The notes under the pieces: model-generated
Database searches by the model: none
What the model saw: only the letters and a program-made list of their open reading frames with translations
Told to the model about the DNA's origin: nothing
Assembly (NCBI GenBank): GCA_905147135.1
Contig: LR990054.1
Location: 17,149,001 to 17,213,000 of the forward strand
Direction: 5' to 3'
Source: Blastobasis lacticolella
Lineage: Eukaryota > Arthropoda > Insecta > Lepidoptera > Blastobasidae
DNA length: 64,000 bases
Position numbers and translations under genes: made by a program
Part shown: positions 33,250-43,329 of the stretch, in pieces
Layout of the letters: the number at the start of each line of letters is the position of its first letter
Numbering within the stretch: position 1 is the stretch's first letter

Positions 33250-34160
33250 GGAATAAGGAAAAAGGATATAAGTAGTTACTCTGTGTAGCGACTGACTAAA
33301 TATGTGAATCAATGTTGTACTTTATGACCTGTAATATATGTACCAAAGCAAATAAATGATTGAAATTGAAATTGATGTCACACTGCGTCCAAGACTATTT
33401 TACAAGTCTCAGGGTCCCTATTTATGTAAACGTATGATGTATTCGAGTGACTTATAAACACAATCTCGATATCAAAATCGATAAACACAATCTCCTTCAT
33501 CATGTGAAGTATTATCCTACCTCGTATCAGAGTTTCAAACAGCCTAGAGACTGACTGGAACTGACAGCTTATCACGTCATCGGGGGCCTGGATTATTAAT
33601 ATGTGAAATAATTAAAATATTGAAAAATGTGGTAATTATTTAATTTCACAGTTACAAAGTCCAGGGACTCTGTTTTTGAACTTCTCGCATTAAAGGCGAA
33701 TCGTTCTAAATTTTTATTTTCAGCATGAAAAAGTAAATGCTTCCTAATTTTGAACTGTTTGCTTTCGGAGCTGCCAGTGTAGATGAATTTCAAAAATCAA
33801 AATTAAAAACCGTTCGATGCGAGACGAGCGGTTCAAAAATAGGGTCCTAGGTCTCTATTCTGGAATTAGAACAAGCTTCTAATGACATCTTTTTTATCAA
33901 AACAAAAAGAAAATCCATCGTGCGTGGTCTCACCGTACCCTCAATTATTTAAATACAAAACATGTAAGTAGAAAACTAAGAAATACAAATGTTAAACATA
34001 CATTTGAATTTAAAATCCAGGCGTTTTACAAACTAAAGCAGTATCTTCTGGTTTCTGTGACTAGTACAACCATTTGTAAGCACCGAGTCAGGTTTCCTAT
34101 TAAAATGCCTAAGTTTCCACTAGCGTAATACAGAAACATCATGACAGTTCAGAGTAAATA
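33250..34160. other. AT-rich DNA, no gene
   Basis: Minus-strand frames at 33378-33575 and 33596-33793 lack domains. No repeat recognised. Confidence 0.4.
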
Positions 34161-34162
34161 GA

Positions 34163-34235
34163 CTATGGGGGCGCCGTAGGTTATCCTATGACATCGAGTA
34201 CAAAAAAAATCCACTTTATAGCGATAGTGGACGTT
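34163..34235 (+). repeat. Short repeat shared with 36020-36090
   Basis: 'ggcgccgtaggttatcct', 'catcgagtac', 'ccacttta' and 'gatagtggacgttc' match the reverse complement of about 36020-36085, and partly that of 35345-35400. Family unknown. Confidence 0.45.
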
Positions 34236-34284
34236 CAGGAGATGCACAAAACGTTGGTCAGCCCGTGCACAACCTGGCACAAAG

Positions 34285-34538
34285 GAAAGGTTTTTATTTA
34301 TTTATTTATTAATACTTTATGCACTAAAGTTGACTAAAGGTACATTAACGTACTTTTTTTTTTGTCGTGCGGGCCACCTGATGGAAAGTGGTCCACTGCC
34401 TATAGACATAAGCAACACCGAGAGTATCGCCAATGCGTTGCACACCTCTATAACACGTTACTCTGGCAGCAAAAAGACAAATGTCCCTCCACTGTCAAAG
34501 ACCGTTCCCCAAATTCCCACCCCATGGAGCACTGTTAA
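34285..34538 (-). mobile_element. Retroposon D copy with adjacent TTTA-rich tail
   Basis: 34362-34538: 'gcgggccacctgatggaaag', 'ataagcaacaccgagagtat', 'caatgcgttgcacacctcta', 'ccccaaattcccaccccatg', i.e. the minus strand of the 21611 copy. The T-run at 34352-34362 is its poly(A). The TTTA run at 34292-34312 with 'taatactttatgcactaaag' is a separate LINE tail. Confidence 0.75.
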
Positions 34539-34539
34539 C

Positions 34540-34985
34540 TTAACTGCTGGACTTAAAGCTAAAGTAGCTTTATCTACCAGTCAACCGTGAAAAAAGAAAT
34601 GAACGAAAACGGTAGACGGCGCGGGATAAACAATAAGATAAGGTGAAGGAAGAGATACTTTACATAAAAAATTAAATGCTAAATTTATACAAAGATACCA
34701 GATATAGGTGAACAACAAATACATCGTAAAGATAGGTACATAGAGGTAAATGAGAGAGAGAATAATGTAATTATAGGGCATGTACAGAATGCTTGTATAC
34801 AGCCTTTTCTGTTTGTTGACTATAATGTGTCTGAAAAGCGAACCTGAAAAGAGAATAAGGGCCGTCCGATGTTTTTTACTTACCTATAGAACCCACACAA
34901 AAGGATATGTAAGTTCTATAGCTTCAAGTCGAAGTTTGAGCAACTAAAAAATATATTTTTTGCCAAGTTGTGCACGGGCGGACCA
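34540..34985. other. No recognisable feature
   Basis: AT-rich; the 66-codon minus frame at 34581-34781 is compositionally driven. Confidence 0.4.
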
Positions 34986-34994
34986 ACTTTTGTT

Positions 34995-35390
34995 TATTTT
35001 ATTTTTATTTTTATACCACTAAGGTGGCAAACAAGCTTGCGGCCTACCTGATGGTAAGCAGTCACCGCAGCCTATGGACGTTTGCAATACCAGGGGCATC
35101 ACCCACGCGTTGCCGACCCCGTAAAAACCTTTTAACCCCTTTCTTGAAGAACTCCATGTTGTACTCGCCAGGGAAAACCTCTACAGGTAGTTCATTCCAC
35201 AACCTTAGTGTGCGTGGGAGAAAGTTCATTTGGAACCGCACAGTTCGCGACCAATTTGGCTCCAAGGTGTGGGGATGAACTCCCTGTCGATGGCGAGCGG
35301 TGCGATGATAGAATGTAGCTGAACCTTTTGTGGGTCTCCTAAACGTCGGTACAAGGTGGAATTTTTCTTCTACGCGATGAGATAGGATAA
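34995..35390 (-). mobile_element. LINE-J 3' end with RT C-terminus (CR1/Jockey-like)
   Basis: Coding part 35062-35390 on the minus strand: 'HRVEEKFHLVPTFRRPTKG', 'SATFYHRTARHRQGVHPHTL', 'VRFQMNFLPRTLRLWNELP', 'VEVFPGEYNMEFFKKGVKRF', then 'DAPGIANVHRLR' and a stop. The FLPRTxRLWNxLP...FKKxVxRF pattern is the conserved tail of CR1/Jockey-group LINE proteins. The 3' untranslated region follows, ending in 'ataaaaataaaaataaaat' at 34995-35014. No inactivating stop in the preserved part, but at least 90 per cent of the element is missing. Confidence 0.88.
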
Positions 35391-35424
35391 CCTAGACATT
35401 GACATTGACATTTGACATGTTATT

Positions 35425-35775
35425 TGAATTTTGAATTTATTTTTGATTATGACATTGTGATGATTTTATGAATTTTATGAATTGAATGTTTAATTATGTA
35501 ATGATTTTAACAATATATTATAAGTAATTTTACTAACACAATATAATATGGACTGTTAAAAATTTCATTTAAATGGTTTTAAATAAATGATTAATAATAA
35601 TAATATAATTTTGAATATATTTTTATTTATGACATTGTGATGTTTTTATGAATTGAATGTTTAATTATGTAGTGATTTTAACAATATATTATAAGTAATT
35701 TTACTAACACAATATAATATGGACTGTTAAAAATTTCATTTAAATGGTCTTAAATAAATGATTAATAATTATACA
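35425..35775. repeat. Tandem duplication of an approximately 180-bp AT-rich unit
   Basis: 'gacattgtgatg' at 35451 recurs at 35631. The following 'aatgtttaattatgta', 'taacaatatattataagtaa' and 'ggactgttaaaaatttcatt' repeat in order with few changes and one 9-10 bp indel. Two units only. Confidence 0.85.
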
Positions 35776-35779
35776 CATA

Positions 35780-36300
35780 CACAAGTATAATATAATAATA
35801 ATATAATATAAGTATAATATAATACACAAGTATTTCACACGATGCAAAAAGCCGCAATTCTTAATACCTGCCGAATAGTGCGATAAATTTCTTTCTGATC
35901 CAGAAAGTTGAGGATCTTAATTTTTTATTCCAGTGATACTTGGTCAGTGACCCGTATCATCTGGCTAAATTACCCCTTAAAAGGGAGAATCGCAAATGAT
36001 AAGAAAATAATAATAATAATAAACGTCCACTATTGGTACAAAGTGGAATTTTTCTTCTACTCGATGAAGGATAACGTACGGCGCCCTCAGTCTAAAAGAC
36101 CTTAGTACTAATCTGTGGTTAGAAAGTGGCTTGTTGAGTTGACATGAAAATGAAAGTGGTTAGCTTTGCATTTACGTTTTAGGCAGCTATGGTAGGAATT
36201 GGCACTACTTGCCTTGCACAGCTTGGTAATGATTGTTGTGTAACTAAGAGATTTGTTACCAAAGCAGTTTTTGAGACATCGGTAAATAAAGGCCTTTTAT
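35780..36300. other. AT-rich DNA with one short shared repeat
   Basis: 36020-36090 carries the minus-strand copy of the repeat at 34163. Otherwise nothing is recognised. Confidence 0.4.
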
Positions 36301-36307
36301 ATATATA

Positions 36308-36545
36308 TAACATTTTGACGACCTGACTGGTTCACTTGGTTACCCGGTCGCCACGCAGAGGTCCCGGGTTCGATTCCCGGCCGAGCAGAAATTGAAATGA
36401 TGAATTTTAATTTCTGTTACGGGTCTGTATAATAAGTATGTATTTAAAAAAAAGTGTATAAGTAGTTTATCAGTTATCTATCACCCATAACACAACCTTT
36501 GCTTACTTTGGGGCTAGATGGCGCTGTGTGAATTTGTCCAAGCAC
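36308..36545 (+). mobile_element. SINE-B, full length
   Basis: 'cgacctgactggttcacttg' (box A side), 'tcccgggttcgattcccgg' (box B), 'cagaaattgaaatgatgaat', 'ctatcacccataacacaacc', 'gctagatggcgctgtgtgaa'. Close to the 17489 copy. Confidence 0.9.
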
Positions 36546-36635
36546 ATTAGCACATTTGTTTTAGAGAACGAGCAAGCGCCGTTGCCGGCCTTTAAGATAA
36601 ATAAATAAATAAACATTTATTTCGGAAGGTACAAT

Positions 36636-36902
36636 CATCATCACATCACAGCCCGTAACAGTCCACCGCAGGACTTAGGGCCTCTCCCACGAAAGGGGGA
36701 TAATTGCCATAATCTCCACGCTTGGCAGGCGGGTTGGAGATCGCAGTGTTTAAATATAACAATGGAAAATGCTGCGGCCCATTTTCCAGACTACGGAGAC
36801 TCGTGATGTTTTGCCTCGAAACATTAGTCGCCTTGTACGACACCCATAAGTGTAAGGGGTTGGTGCTATTCTACTCTGCCGGACACCACACGGCTTCAAG
36901 TT
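36636..36902 (-). mobile_element. Retroposon C copy with 9-bp TSD
   Basis: AGGTACAAT at 36627-36635 and 36903-36911. Body 'gtccaccgcaggacttaggg' to 'ctgccggacaccacacggct'. An (AAAT)n run lies just outside the left TSD. Confidence 0.88.
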
Positions 36903-37034
36903 AGGTACAATAATAATTGCTAATGCAATAAGTAGGTACAATTGTTTGTTTGGAAATTTCTGAAAATGCTTATTAATAAAGGTACACATAAAATATATAC
37001 AGTTATACTTATAATATAAACTAATAAATATTAA

Positions 37035-37375
37035 ATCTCTCATCTCATCTTGGCGTTAATGTCCCGGTTGTGCTTTCGAGAACGAGGGCCTGGGAACCGC
37101 CTTGACCATGATCCAGGATTTGGCGATCGAACAGTGAAGCGACTACCAACTGACCTACGTGACCCTGCTACCAGGGGAACCTGACCAGATTGGATCATGG
37201 TTACAAATTCAGTTGCATTTGAAGGTTTCGTCACGATGTATTCCCTCACCTTACGGTGATCATCGGTTAGGATTCAACTGATGTACATAACTCACAAAAG
37301 AGTTATTGATATATAGCTGCAGAGGTATTCGAACCCGGCACCTCTCGCTTACGGTTCAGATACCTTTCGTTAATA
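37035..37375 (-). mobile_element. SINE-A, near full length
   Basis: 'cttggcgttaatgtcccggt', 'atgatccaggatttggcgat', 'ccagattggatcatggttac' and, at the head, 'gaacccggcacctctcg' (box B complement). Box A is decayed. Confidence 0.8.
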
Positions 37376-37790
37376 ATAAAAGCGTGATAAAAAATTTCAA
37401 AACAGTCTCACATGTGTCCTTAGAAATAATCTCCACAGTCCTATTTAAAAGCTTCTACTGCCCCTAGGGAGAACTGCTATAGCCCTAGTTGCATTCGGAC
37501 CAACTTGCATACAGTATGTCCTAGCAAGCTCCTGATAGCTGAGTAAATAAATTAGCGGACCTTACTGTCTCCAATCTCCAGACGAAGTTGCTCGCTCACG
37601 AGTTGAATACTCAACCGCCAGGTCACCGACGCACACACAAATTAAATACACCTAAATACTAAAAATTAAAAAAGTCGTCCATACCGCTGACCCCCGTATT
37701 GGTTGAAATATTTATTGATTGATACCCCGACCCTGCCACGCCCGACGTATCTACACTACCCTACGGCTGTGAATAGGTTCGCTTCTTGAA
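37376..37790. other. No recognisable feature
   Basis: Unique DNA between a SINE-A and a hAT element; no coding signal. Confidence 0.4.
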
Positions 37791-37799
37791 GATTTCAAT

Positions 37800-38464
37800 T
37801 AGAGATGTAACGGATAGTTGTTTGGCCGGATACCGGATACCGGATATCCGGCCACTCCATAAGCCGGATAGCCGGATATCCGGCGGCCGGATATTTGGCA
37901 GGGCATAGTCTCTGAACAAGTCTGTGCAAACTATGAGCGTGGGTGGGAAATTAGACAACTGCATGTGCTTACGTGATTTCAAGTTTTATGTATGATAAAT
38001 ACAAATAATTTATACTTTATTCTGAACAATCTTCCGACCTCGGACGGTACCTTCGATTCTAAATACAGGTAATTAGCCCCAGCATCGTGGAACAAAGTGT
38101 AGTGAAAAATTATCTTAAGCTCGCATAAGAAGACACACGAAACCGCATGCTACCTCTCAATGGAGGAATTTAACCCAATTTTAATAATGTACTTTAGATT
38201 TACTTTGATAGATAAATTTGCAAAAAATTTTTTTTGCTTACCTACCTACTAAATCTTCTACTAAATGAACAACGGGTAGGTACCTAATCAACGGTGCTTT
38301 GATAAAGGAATATTTATAATTTATGGGATTACTTTTTCCTATCAATAAAAATATTTTTATGTACCTTTAATATATTAACGAACTATCCGGTATCCGGCCG
38401 GATAGTAAATTAACGCCGGATAGGCCGGATACCGGATAGTAACCGGATATCCGTTTCATCTCTA
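37800..38464. mobile_element. Non-autonomous hAT element, exact 8-bp TSD
   Basis: Ends TAGAGATG...CATCTCTA with inverted 'gagatg(t/a)aacggata'. Flanked by the identical 8-mer ATTTCAAT at 37792-37799 and 38465-38472, the hAT signature. Both subterminal zones (37820-37890 and 38385-38455) are packed with 'ccggata' and 'tatccgg' words in both orientations, typical of transposase-binding arrays. The 500-bp core is AT-rich and has no transposase frame. Confidence 0.93.
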
Positions 38465-38536
38465 ATTTCAATATCGTCCCGGTTTGGAAGTTCAGAAAGA
38501 GTGCCGTGGTCGAACGAGGTATTTCCTTATTGTTGT

Positions 38537-38610
38537 CCACTAGCTTATGACCCGGCTTCGCTCACGTGGAAAAGGGGGATAAAGGGCAGCTTATATCCTT
38601 CACTATCCTT
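38537..38610 (+). mobile_element. Family G 5' fragment
   Basis: 'actagcttatgacccggctt' and 'cgctcacgtggaaaaggg' match the family start. Confidence 0.55.
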
Positions 38611-38865
38611 TGAAATATATATCTATGTACTGCACATGTACATAGGTCCACATGTGCAGGCAAACCAAAAGGGGACGGTAGAGAGATATACTTTGAACTG
38701 AATCTGTATACAAACTCGAATAATAAATTAGATCTAATAAAAATTAGAGTCTTATGTAGATAAGCTTAGCTGATACACTTATTACATTTGGCTAAATGCA
38801 GTCGTCTAAATTCAGAAGCAAAAATCGTGAAAGCAAATCAAAGTGCTCATAAAATATGGTCCTTT

Positions 38866-38965
38866 TTTTTATTTTTTTTTACACAGCAGATAAACAGGCA
38901 AGCGAGCCACCTGATGAAAAGTGGTTACCGCCGCCTATGGACATCAGCAACACCCCCCTGGTGTC
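38866..38965 (-). mobile_element. Retroposon D 3' end
   Basis: T-run, 'cagataaacaggcaagcgag', 'ccacctgatgaaaagtggtt', 'gcctatggacatcagcaaca': minus-strand 3' end with poly(A). Confidence 0.7.
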
Positions 38966-38979
38966 TTAGGGGAGTTTAG

Positions 38980-39470
38980 TATCACGCCTTTTGAAAAGCG
39001 AAGCGACGCGCAACGTCGTTTAAATTAAATATTATTAAATTAAAAACATAACATTAGTTTCTTCTGTAAATGAGAGATCATACTCATTGTCGACGTAATA
39101 CTAACAAATAAAAAATTACAATCTACATTCCAAATGGTATCATATTCCAATAGGACTCGCGGCCGCTCGGGCTAGGCATTATTAAAACTGCAATGCTTGT
39201 AATTTAAATGCATTGTACCATGACAATTGTTTGATGTATATTGTTAATATATTCAATAATACATTGAAAAGAAAATAGTAAATAAAGTTATTGTTATTTG
39301 AAGAATATACTCGATTTACCTATCTCTCGTGTGTTTGCCTTATTGAGCACATTCCGCTCTGCTTTGATTTTTCCATCGGAGCAGATTACTATCTATTTAA
39401 TTTGCCATGTGATTAACTTGGTTGAACATCAATGACTTCTACTGCCCAAATTATGTAGGTAACCTACAAA
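38980..39470. other. No recognisable feature
   Basis: AT-rich unique DNA. Confidence 0.4.
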
Positions 39471-39477
39471 AAATATA

Positions 39478-39567
39478 TTCACTTTCATCACACATGTTAT
39501 CGGGGTTATTAACACGGTAAGTATTGTTACAATGAGTAGTGAATAACCACGAAAGTCTTAAAAACTA
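39478..39567 (-). mobile_element. Fold-back element F, copy 3
   Basis: 'tcactttcatcacacatgtt', 'taacacggtaagtattgtt' and 'gtagtgaataaccacgaaag' match the copy at 31360-31465. It abuts the LINE-J2 remnant at 39570. Confidence 0.75.
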
Positions 39568-39569
39568 AA

Positions 39570-39930
39570 AAAAAATGTGGAACTCTCTTCCGCATGAAAT
39601 ACGGGATAGCACTTCTATCTTCATCTTCAAGAAACGTGTAAAAGAGCATTACCTTTCTCTATCTGTCTAATATATGTATGTATATGTATTTGTGTTCAAT
39701 GTAGGTATATAGGTATGTATTTATTAATGTATAGTATTAGTTAAGCATAATTATTTTGTTTTTGCTACTGTGCACGTCTTTACTGCATTTAATTGTCACG
39801 ATCTCTCTGCTGTAGGTCTGTTGGAAGAAATTTCTTTACAGTAATAAGTTGGCCTGTTGTGTCTGATATATTATGTCATATACTTTTGTAACAATCTTGT
39901 GTACAATAAATGGTAAAATAAATAAACTAA
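39570..39930 (+). mobile_element. LINE-J2 3' end with RT C-terminus
   Basis: Plus frame 'MWNSLPHEIRDSTSIFIFKK' then 'RVKEHYLSLSV' and stop at 39670 gives the WNSLP...FKKxVKxHY tail of CR1/Jockey-group LINEs. The 3' untranslated region continues to 'cttgtgtacaataaatgg' and an A-rich end near 39930. The related minus-strand copy at 59521-60302 shares the protein tail and 'ggcctgttgtgtct'. Confidence 0.85.
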
Positions 39931-39934
39931 TGAT

Positions 39935-40315
39935 ATTTAACTTTTATTATGTTTCGGATTGTTACCGTATTGCGATATTGTTATCCGGTGTGTAGGAGCA
40001 TAAACGTTATGCTATCTATGGTTATGGTCACTTGATTTATTAGGCTATGATTTATTAGTATATCGTAAATTATGCAAACGAATACGACCCAGTTACAATC
40101 GTCCCAAACAGATTCTGTATTTTGAACCAAATTAGTCGTAAAGGAAGCAAGGTTTCGCTCATGATACTGTCTGTCCGTCATATCAGAAACTACTGAAGAT
40201 AGTTGCACGAAAGTCATACGTAGGTATTAATTTAGTTATATTTTGTTCTCCCAGGTTCACGGGTAATATTGTTGTTTTCAAGTAGGTAAAACAATATGGT
40301 CGAGTAGGATGATGC
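39935..40315. other. No recognisable feature
   Basis: Minus frame 39981-40217 has no domain. Confidence 0.4.
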
Positions 40316-40317
40316 CG

Positions 40318-40473
40318 TATTTCTTTTATACCACTATTGTGGCAAACAAGCTTACTGCCTGCCTAATGGTAAGCAGTCACCGCAGCCTATGGACGTTTGC
40401 AGTACCAGGGGCATCGCCCACGCGTTGCCGTCCCCGTAAAAACCTTGTTACCCCTTTCTTGAAGAACTCCATG
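40318..40473 (-). mobile_element. LINE-J 3' end
   Basis: 'ataccactattgtggcaaac', 'ggtaagcagtcaccgcagcc', 'tgaagaactccatgtca': minus-strand LINE-J, 5' truncated within the codons for EFFKK. Confidence 0.8.
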
Positions 40474-40479
40474 TCAGGG

Positions 40480-41475
40480 AAGTCCAGGGACCTCTCCACT
40501 ATTCTGCTTTGAACACTACAATACCAAGCTTTAGAAGTTAACAATGACGAATAACTACTTTTGCCTGCAAATTAGTCCGTGTAAAATGCGGTAATGTCGT
40601 GGTCACACTGGAACTACGTTGAATTGTGGCTTAAAGTAATGGATTATCGAGCAATTGTCGACCATTTCATTAAACGATGGCGGAAATATATATCGTACTA
40701 GCTTTTGCCTTGACGACCCTTTCGCAAAGTGGCAGCACCTAGCAAATATAAAAAAAGGTTTATATAAATAAGAACCTCCGTACATTTTGTGACATAAACT
40801 GCCAAACTACAGAGTAGTTTGTTGGCAGCACATGCATAACTCCAATTTAGCTTCATAACATAACATAACATAATTTGCCCATAGATGCGCTGTTTACATT
40901 TTACTCGTAACTAAAAGATATAACACACTTCAGTTATCCAGATGTAACTATACTTAGATATAGGTATGACTCATTGGATCAACTGATTTAGATGAGATTT
41001 GGATCCGAATGTCGATCCTTGAGGAACGCCATTGCAAGCTTTACAATATGTTATATTGAAGTCGCCCGAAAGTAATTAAAAGAGTCATTGTATCTTAATT
41101 ATATCAAACTAGTGTGACCAGTTTGGACTCCGTGTCCGTGTACTGCTGTAAGTATGTATAATGACCAATTTCGCTCAACAAACGCCAGTGTATGTTCCAT
41201 TATCAGCGGAACGTTCACTATGATGACGTCAAAGTGGCAATAAACATGTTTAACTGTGTCGTAAGCAGTTACGACTTTTCACTCGGACCTTTACTCGTAA
41301 ACTTTTATGCCGATACACGCCCGAATCTAGTCCCCGACTATAAAGTTGGCAAGTTTTATTATAGTTTGCACAGAATTATGGGTAAGTATGGGATTTTCAT
41401 ATGGCGTAGGTGGTTTTTTTAAGCTACTTAGTGACGAAAGAGTTCATGAAAAGCGGTAATTGTTGTCCATAATGT
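40480..41475. other. No gene; (ATAAC)n microsatellite
   Basis: 'cataacataacataacataa' at 40857-40876. The 76-codon frame at 41192-41422 has no domain. Confidence 0.4.
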
Positions 41476-41476
41476 T

Positions 41477-41524
41477 TTGTTTTATACCGCTAAGGTGGCA
41501 AACAAGCTTACGGTTTGCCTAATG
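41477..41524 (-). mobile_element. LINE-J 3' terminal fragment
   Basis: 'ttttataccgctaaggtggc', 'aaacaagcttacggtttgcc': the extreme 3' end of LINE-J on the minus strand. Confidence 0.6.
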
Positions 41525-41617
41525 TAGTACAGAGAGTTTGCAATAAACTGAGTTCACTCAGATAACAAAATTCCCTGGAGATAGACAGATTTTTGTATAG
41601 AGAGTACAGTGTAAAAG

Positions 41618-41990
41618 TCCAAAGTCGGGGTTTGCCAGTGCGCCAAGGAGCGCAGCGTGTTAGGAGTTAAATTGATGAGTCGTATGCGAAACTACACTCT
41701 GCACTCCAAAACACAGATCGCTGATGTAGCCACCAAAGCTGGAGAAATAAAATGGAACTAGGCGCATGTCTGCCGCATGTCTGCCGCATGTCTGCCGCAT
41801 GTCGGAGGAGTTATGGGCCAAAACCGCTACTGATTGGGTATCCAATACTGGGAAACGACGTCGCGGCAGACCTAAAAAAGATGGAGAGACGAGTTATTAG
41901 CGTTTTGATCGCGAAGTATAGAAGAATAGGGGGGAGACCTTTGCCCAGCAGTAGGATGATTCAGGCTTATATAAATAGATTTAAAAAATA
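41618..41990 (+). mobile_element. RTE-like LINE C-terminal remnant with 11-bp repeat expansion
   Basis: Plus frame 'AKERSVLGVKLMSRMRNYTL', 'HSKTQIADVATKAGEIKWN', a stop where Trp is usual, 'AHVCRM', then (after the repeat) 'WAKTATDWVSNTGKRRRGRP'. This is the QRAMERxxLGVxLxDRxRN...WxWAGHVxRM...RRRGRP region of RTE-like insect LINEs. Three and a half copies of the 11-mer GCATGTCTGCC (41764-41802) interrupt it. The 3' end 'tgcccagcagtaggatgatt' matches LINE ends of this group. Confidence 0.85.
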
Positions 41991-41999
41991 TATACCAGT

Positions 42000-42825
42000 G
42001 TAGTGGTCTTCAGGAAACACGTCCAGCGATACCTGTTGAGAAACTGCCGTATGTATGTTAGCCAACTTAGTTTATTGGTTACAGTAGTTTGCATGTATTC
42101 TAGGTCTTAGTCCTAAAGTTTTGAAGTATATACCTAAGGCACTGTGTACATGAATGTAACTTGAACACAGGGCGTCCGCATCCTTCACAAATCTCCCGCA
42201 AAACTTCGAATAAGTTCTCTTAAACGACAAAGCTTCAGCCTTTCTAGGGGGGAACGTTCCAGAATTTATTTTCAAACAATCTATTTAGTTGCAAACGCAG
42301 TTACTTAATCCTGTTTCAAGCACAAACGACCACGAATTTGTTAGACACAACCACAATGGGAGGTCATTGACCGGCTACCTGTCGCGTACACTTAACATCT
42401 CTGTCCCCTTCTAACCAAGCAATTTTCCAATTAGTTGACCCTCTCTGGCGACAATCTACGTCTAATTTGAGACAAGGTGAGTGTACATGGCTACTTTGAT
42501 TGTTTTACAAATGTGTTTAGTTTTGTTATGTTGTGATTTAATAACCCGCCCACTTATTGTTTTGAGGCGGCCATTTAGTTGGCGTAATGGGGTGGGTGGT
42601 TAATATAGATATTTATTATTTGTTTATTCTTAGGAAAATTAACAGCTGTTGTAAAATGGATCGACGACTCGACTAGCTTATGACCGCTATTTTGTGGCCG
42701 TAAAAATCTGTTACTTTTGGTGATAAAGTAGCCTAACCCGTCTCCAGATTTATCTACCTCCATGCCGAATTTTATGCAAATCTGTTCTGCGGATTTATTG
42801 TGGTGAAAACTAGAGTTTTAGAAAA
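42000..42825. other. No recognisable feature
   Basis: Unique DNA; minus frames at 42072-42275 and 42575-42763 have no domain. Confidence 0.4.
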
Positions 42826-42826
42826 T

Positions 42827-43080
42827 ACTAGCGATTCGCCCAGGCTTCACACGGGTGTTCTCCGGTTTTCGCAATTATAATATAGATGTTAAACCATCCG
42901 GAAGAAAACCCCATTAAAATCCATTGCGTGATAGAAGAAGTTAGCGGATCGGTATACAGTCAGACTGACAGACTCACAGACGCGCTTAAAATTTGGTACT
43001 ATATGCCGGACCCGTTCCCGTGGAAACCACATTGTACTTCGGGAAAAACTGTAGCCTATCTTACTCCCTGATAATTTAGC
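42827..43080 (+). mobile_element. Family G copy, diverged
   Basis: 'tagcgattcgcccaggcttc', 'acacgggtgttctcc', and later 'aaaaccccattaaaatccat' and 'cagactgacagactcac' follow the order of longer family members. Confidence 0.6.
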
Positions 43081-43095
43081 GTTCTGTAGGTGGAG

Positions 43096-43326
43096 CCGTG
43101 TGGTGTCCGGCAGAGTAAAATAGCACCAACCCTTTACACTCAAGGCGACTAATATATTTGAGGATCAAGAGCCTCCGTAGGCTGGAAATGGGCAGCAGCG
43201 TTTTCCATTGTTATATTTATAACACTGCGATCTCTAACCCGCCTGCCAAGCGTGGAGAATATGGCAATAACCTCCCCTTTCGTGGGAGAGGCCCTAAGTT
43301 CTGCAGTGGACTGTTATTGGCTGATG
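43096..43326 (+). mobile_element. Retroposon C copy
   Basis: 'gccgtgtggtgtccggcaga', 'cctccgtaggctggaaatgg', 'cgtggagaatatggcaataa', 'ctgcagtggactgttattgg', and a short tail 'gatgtgatg'. No clear target duplication. Confidence 0.8.
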
Positions 43327-43329
43327 TGA

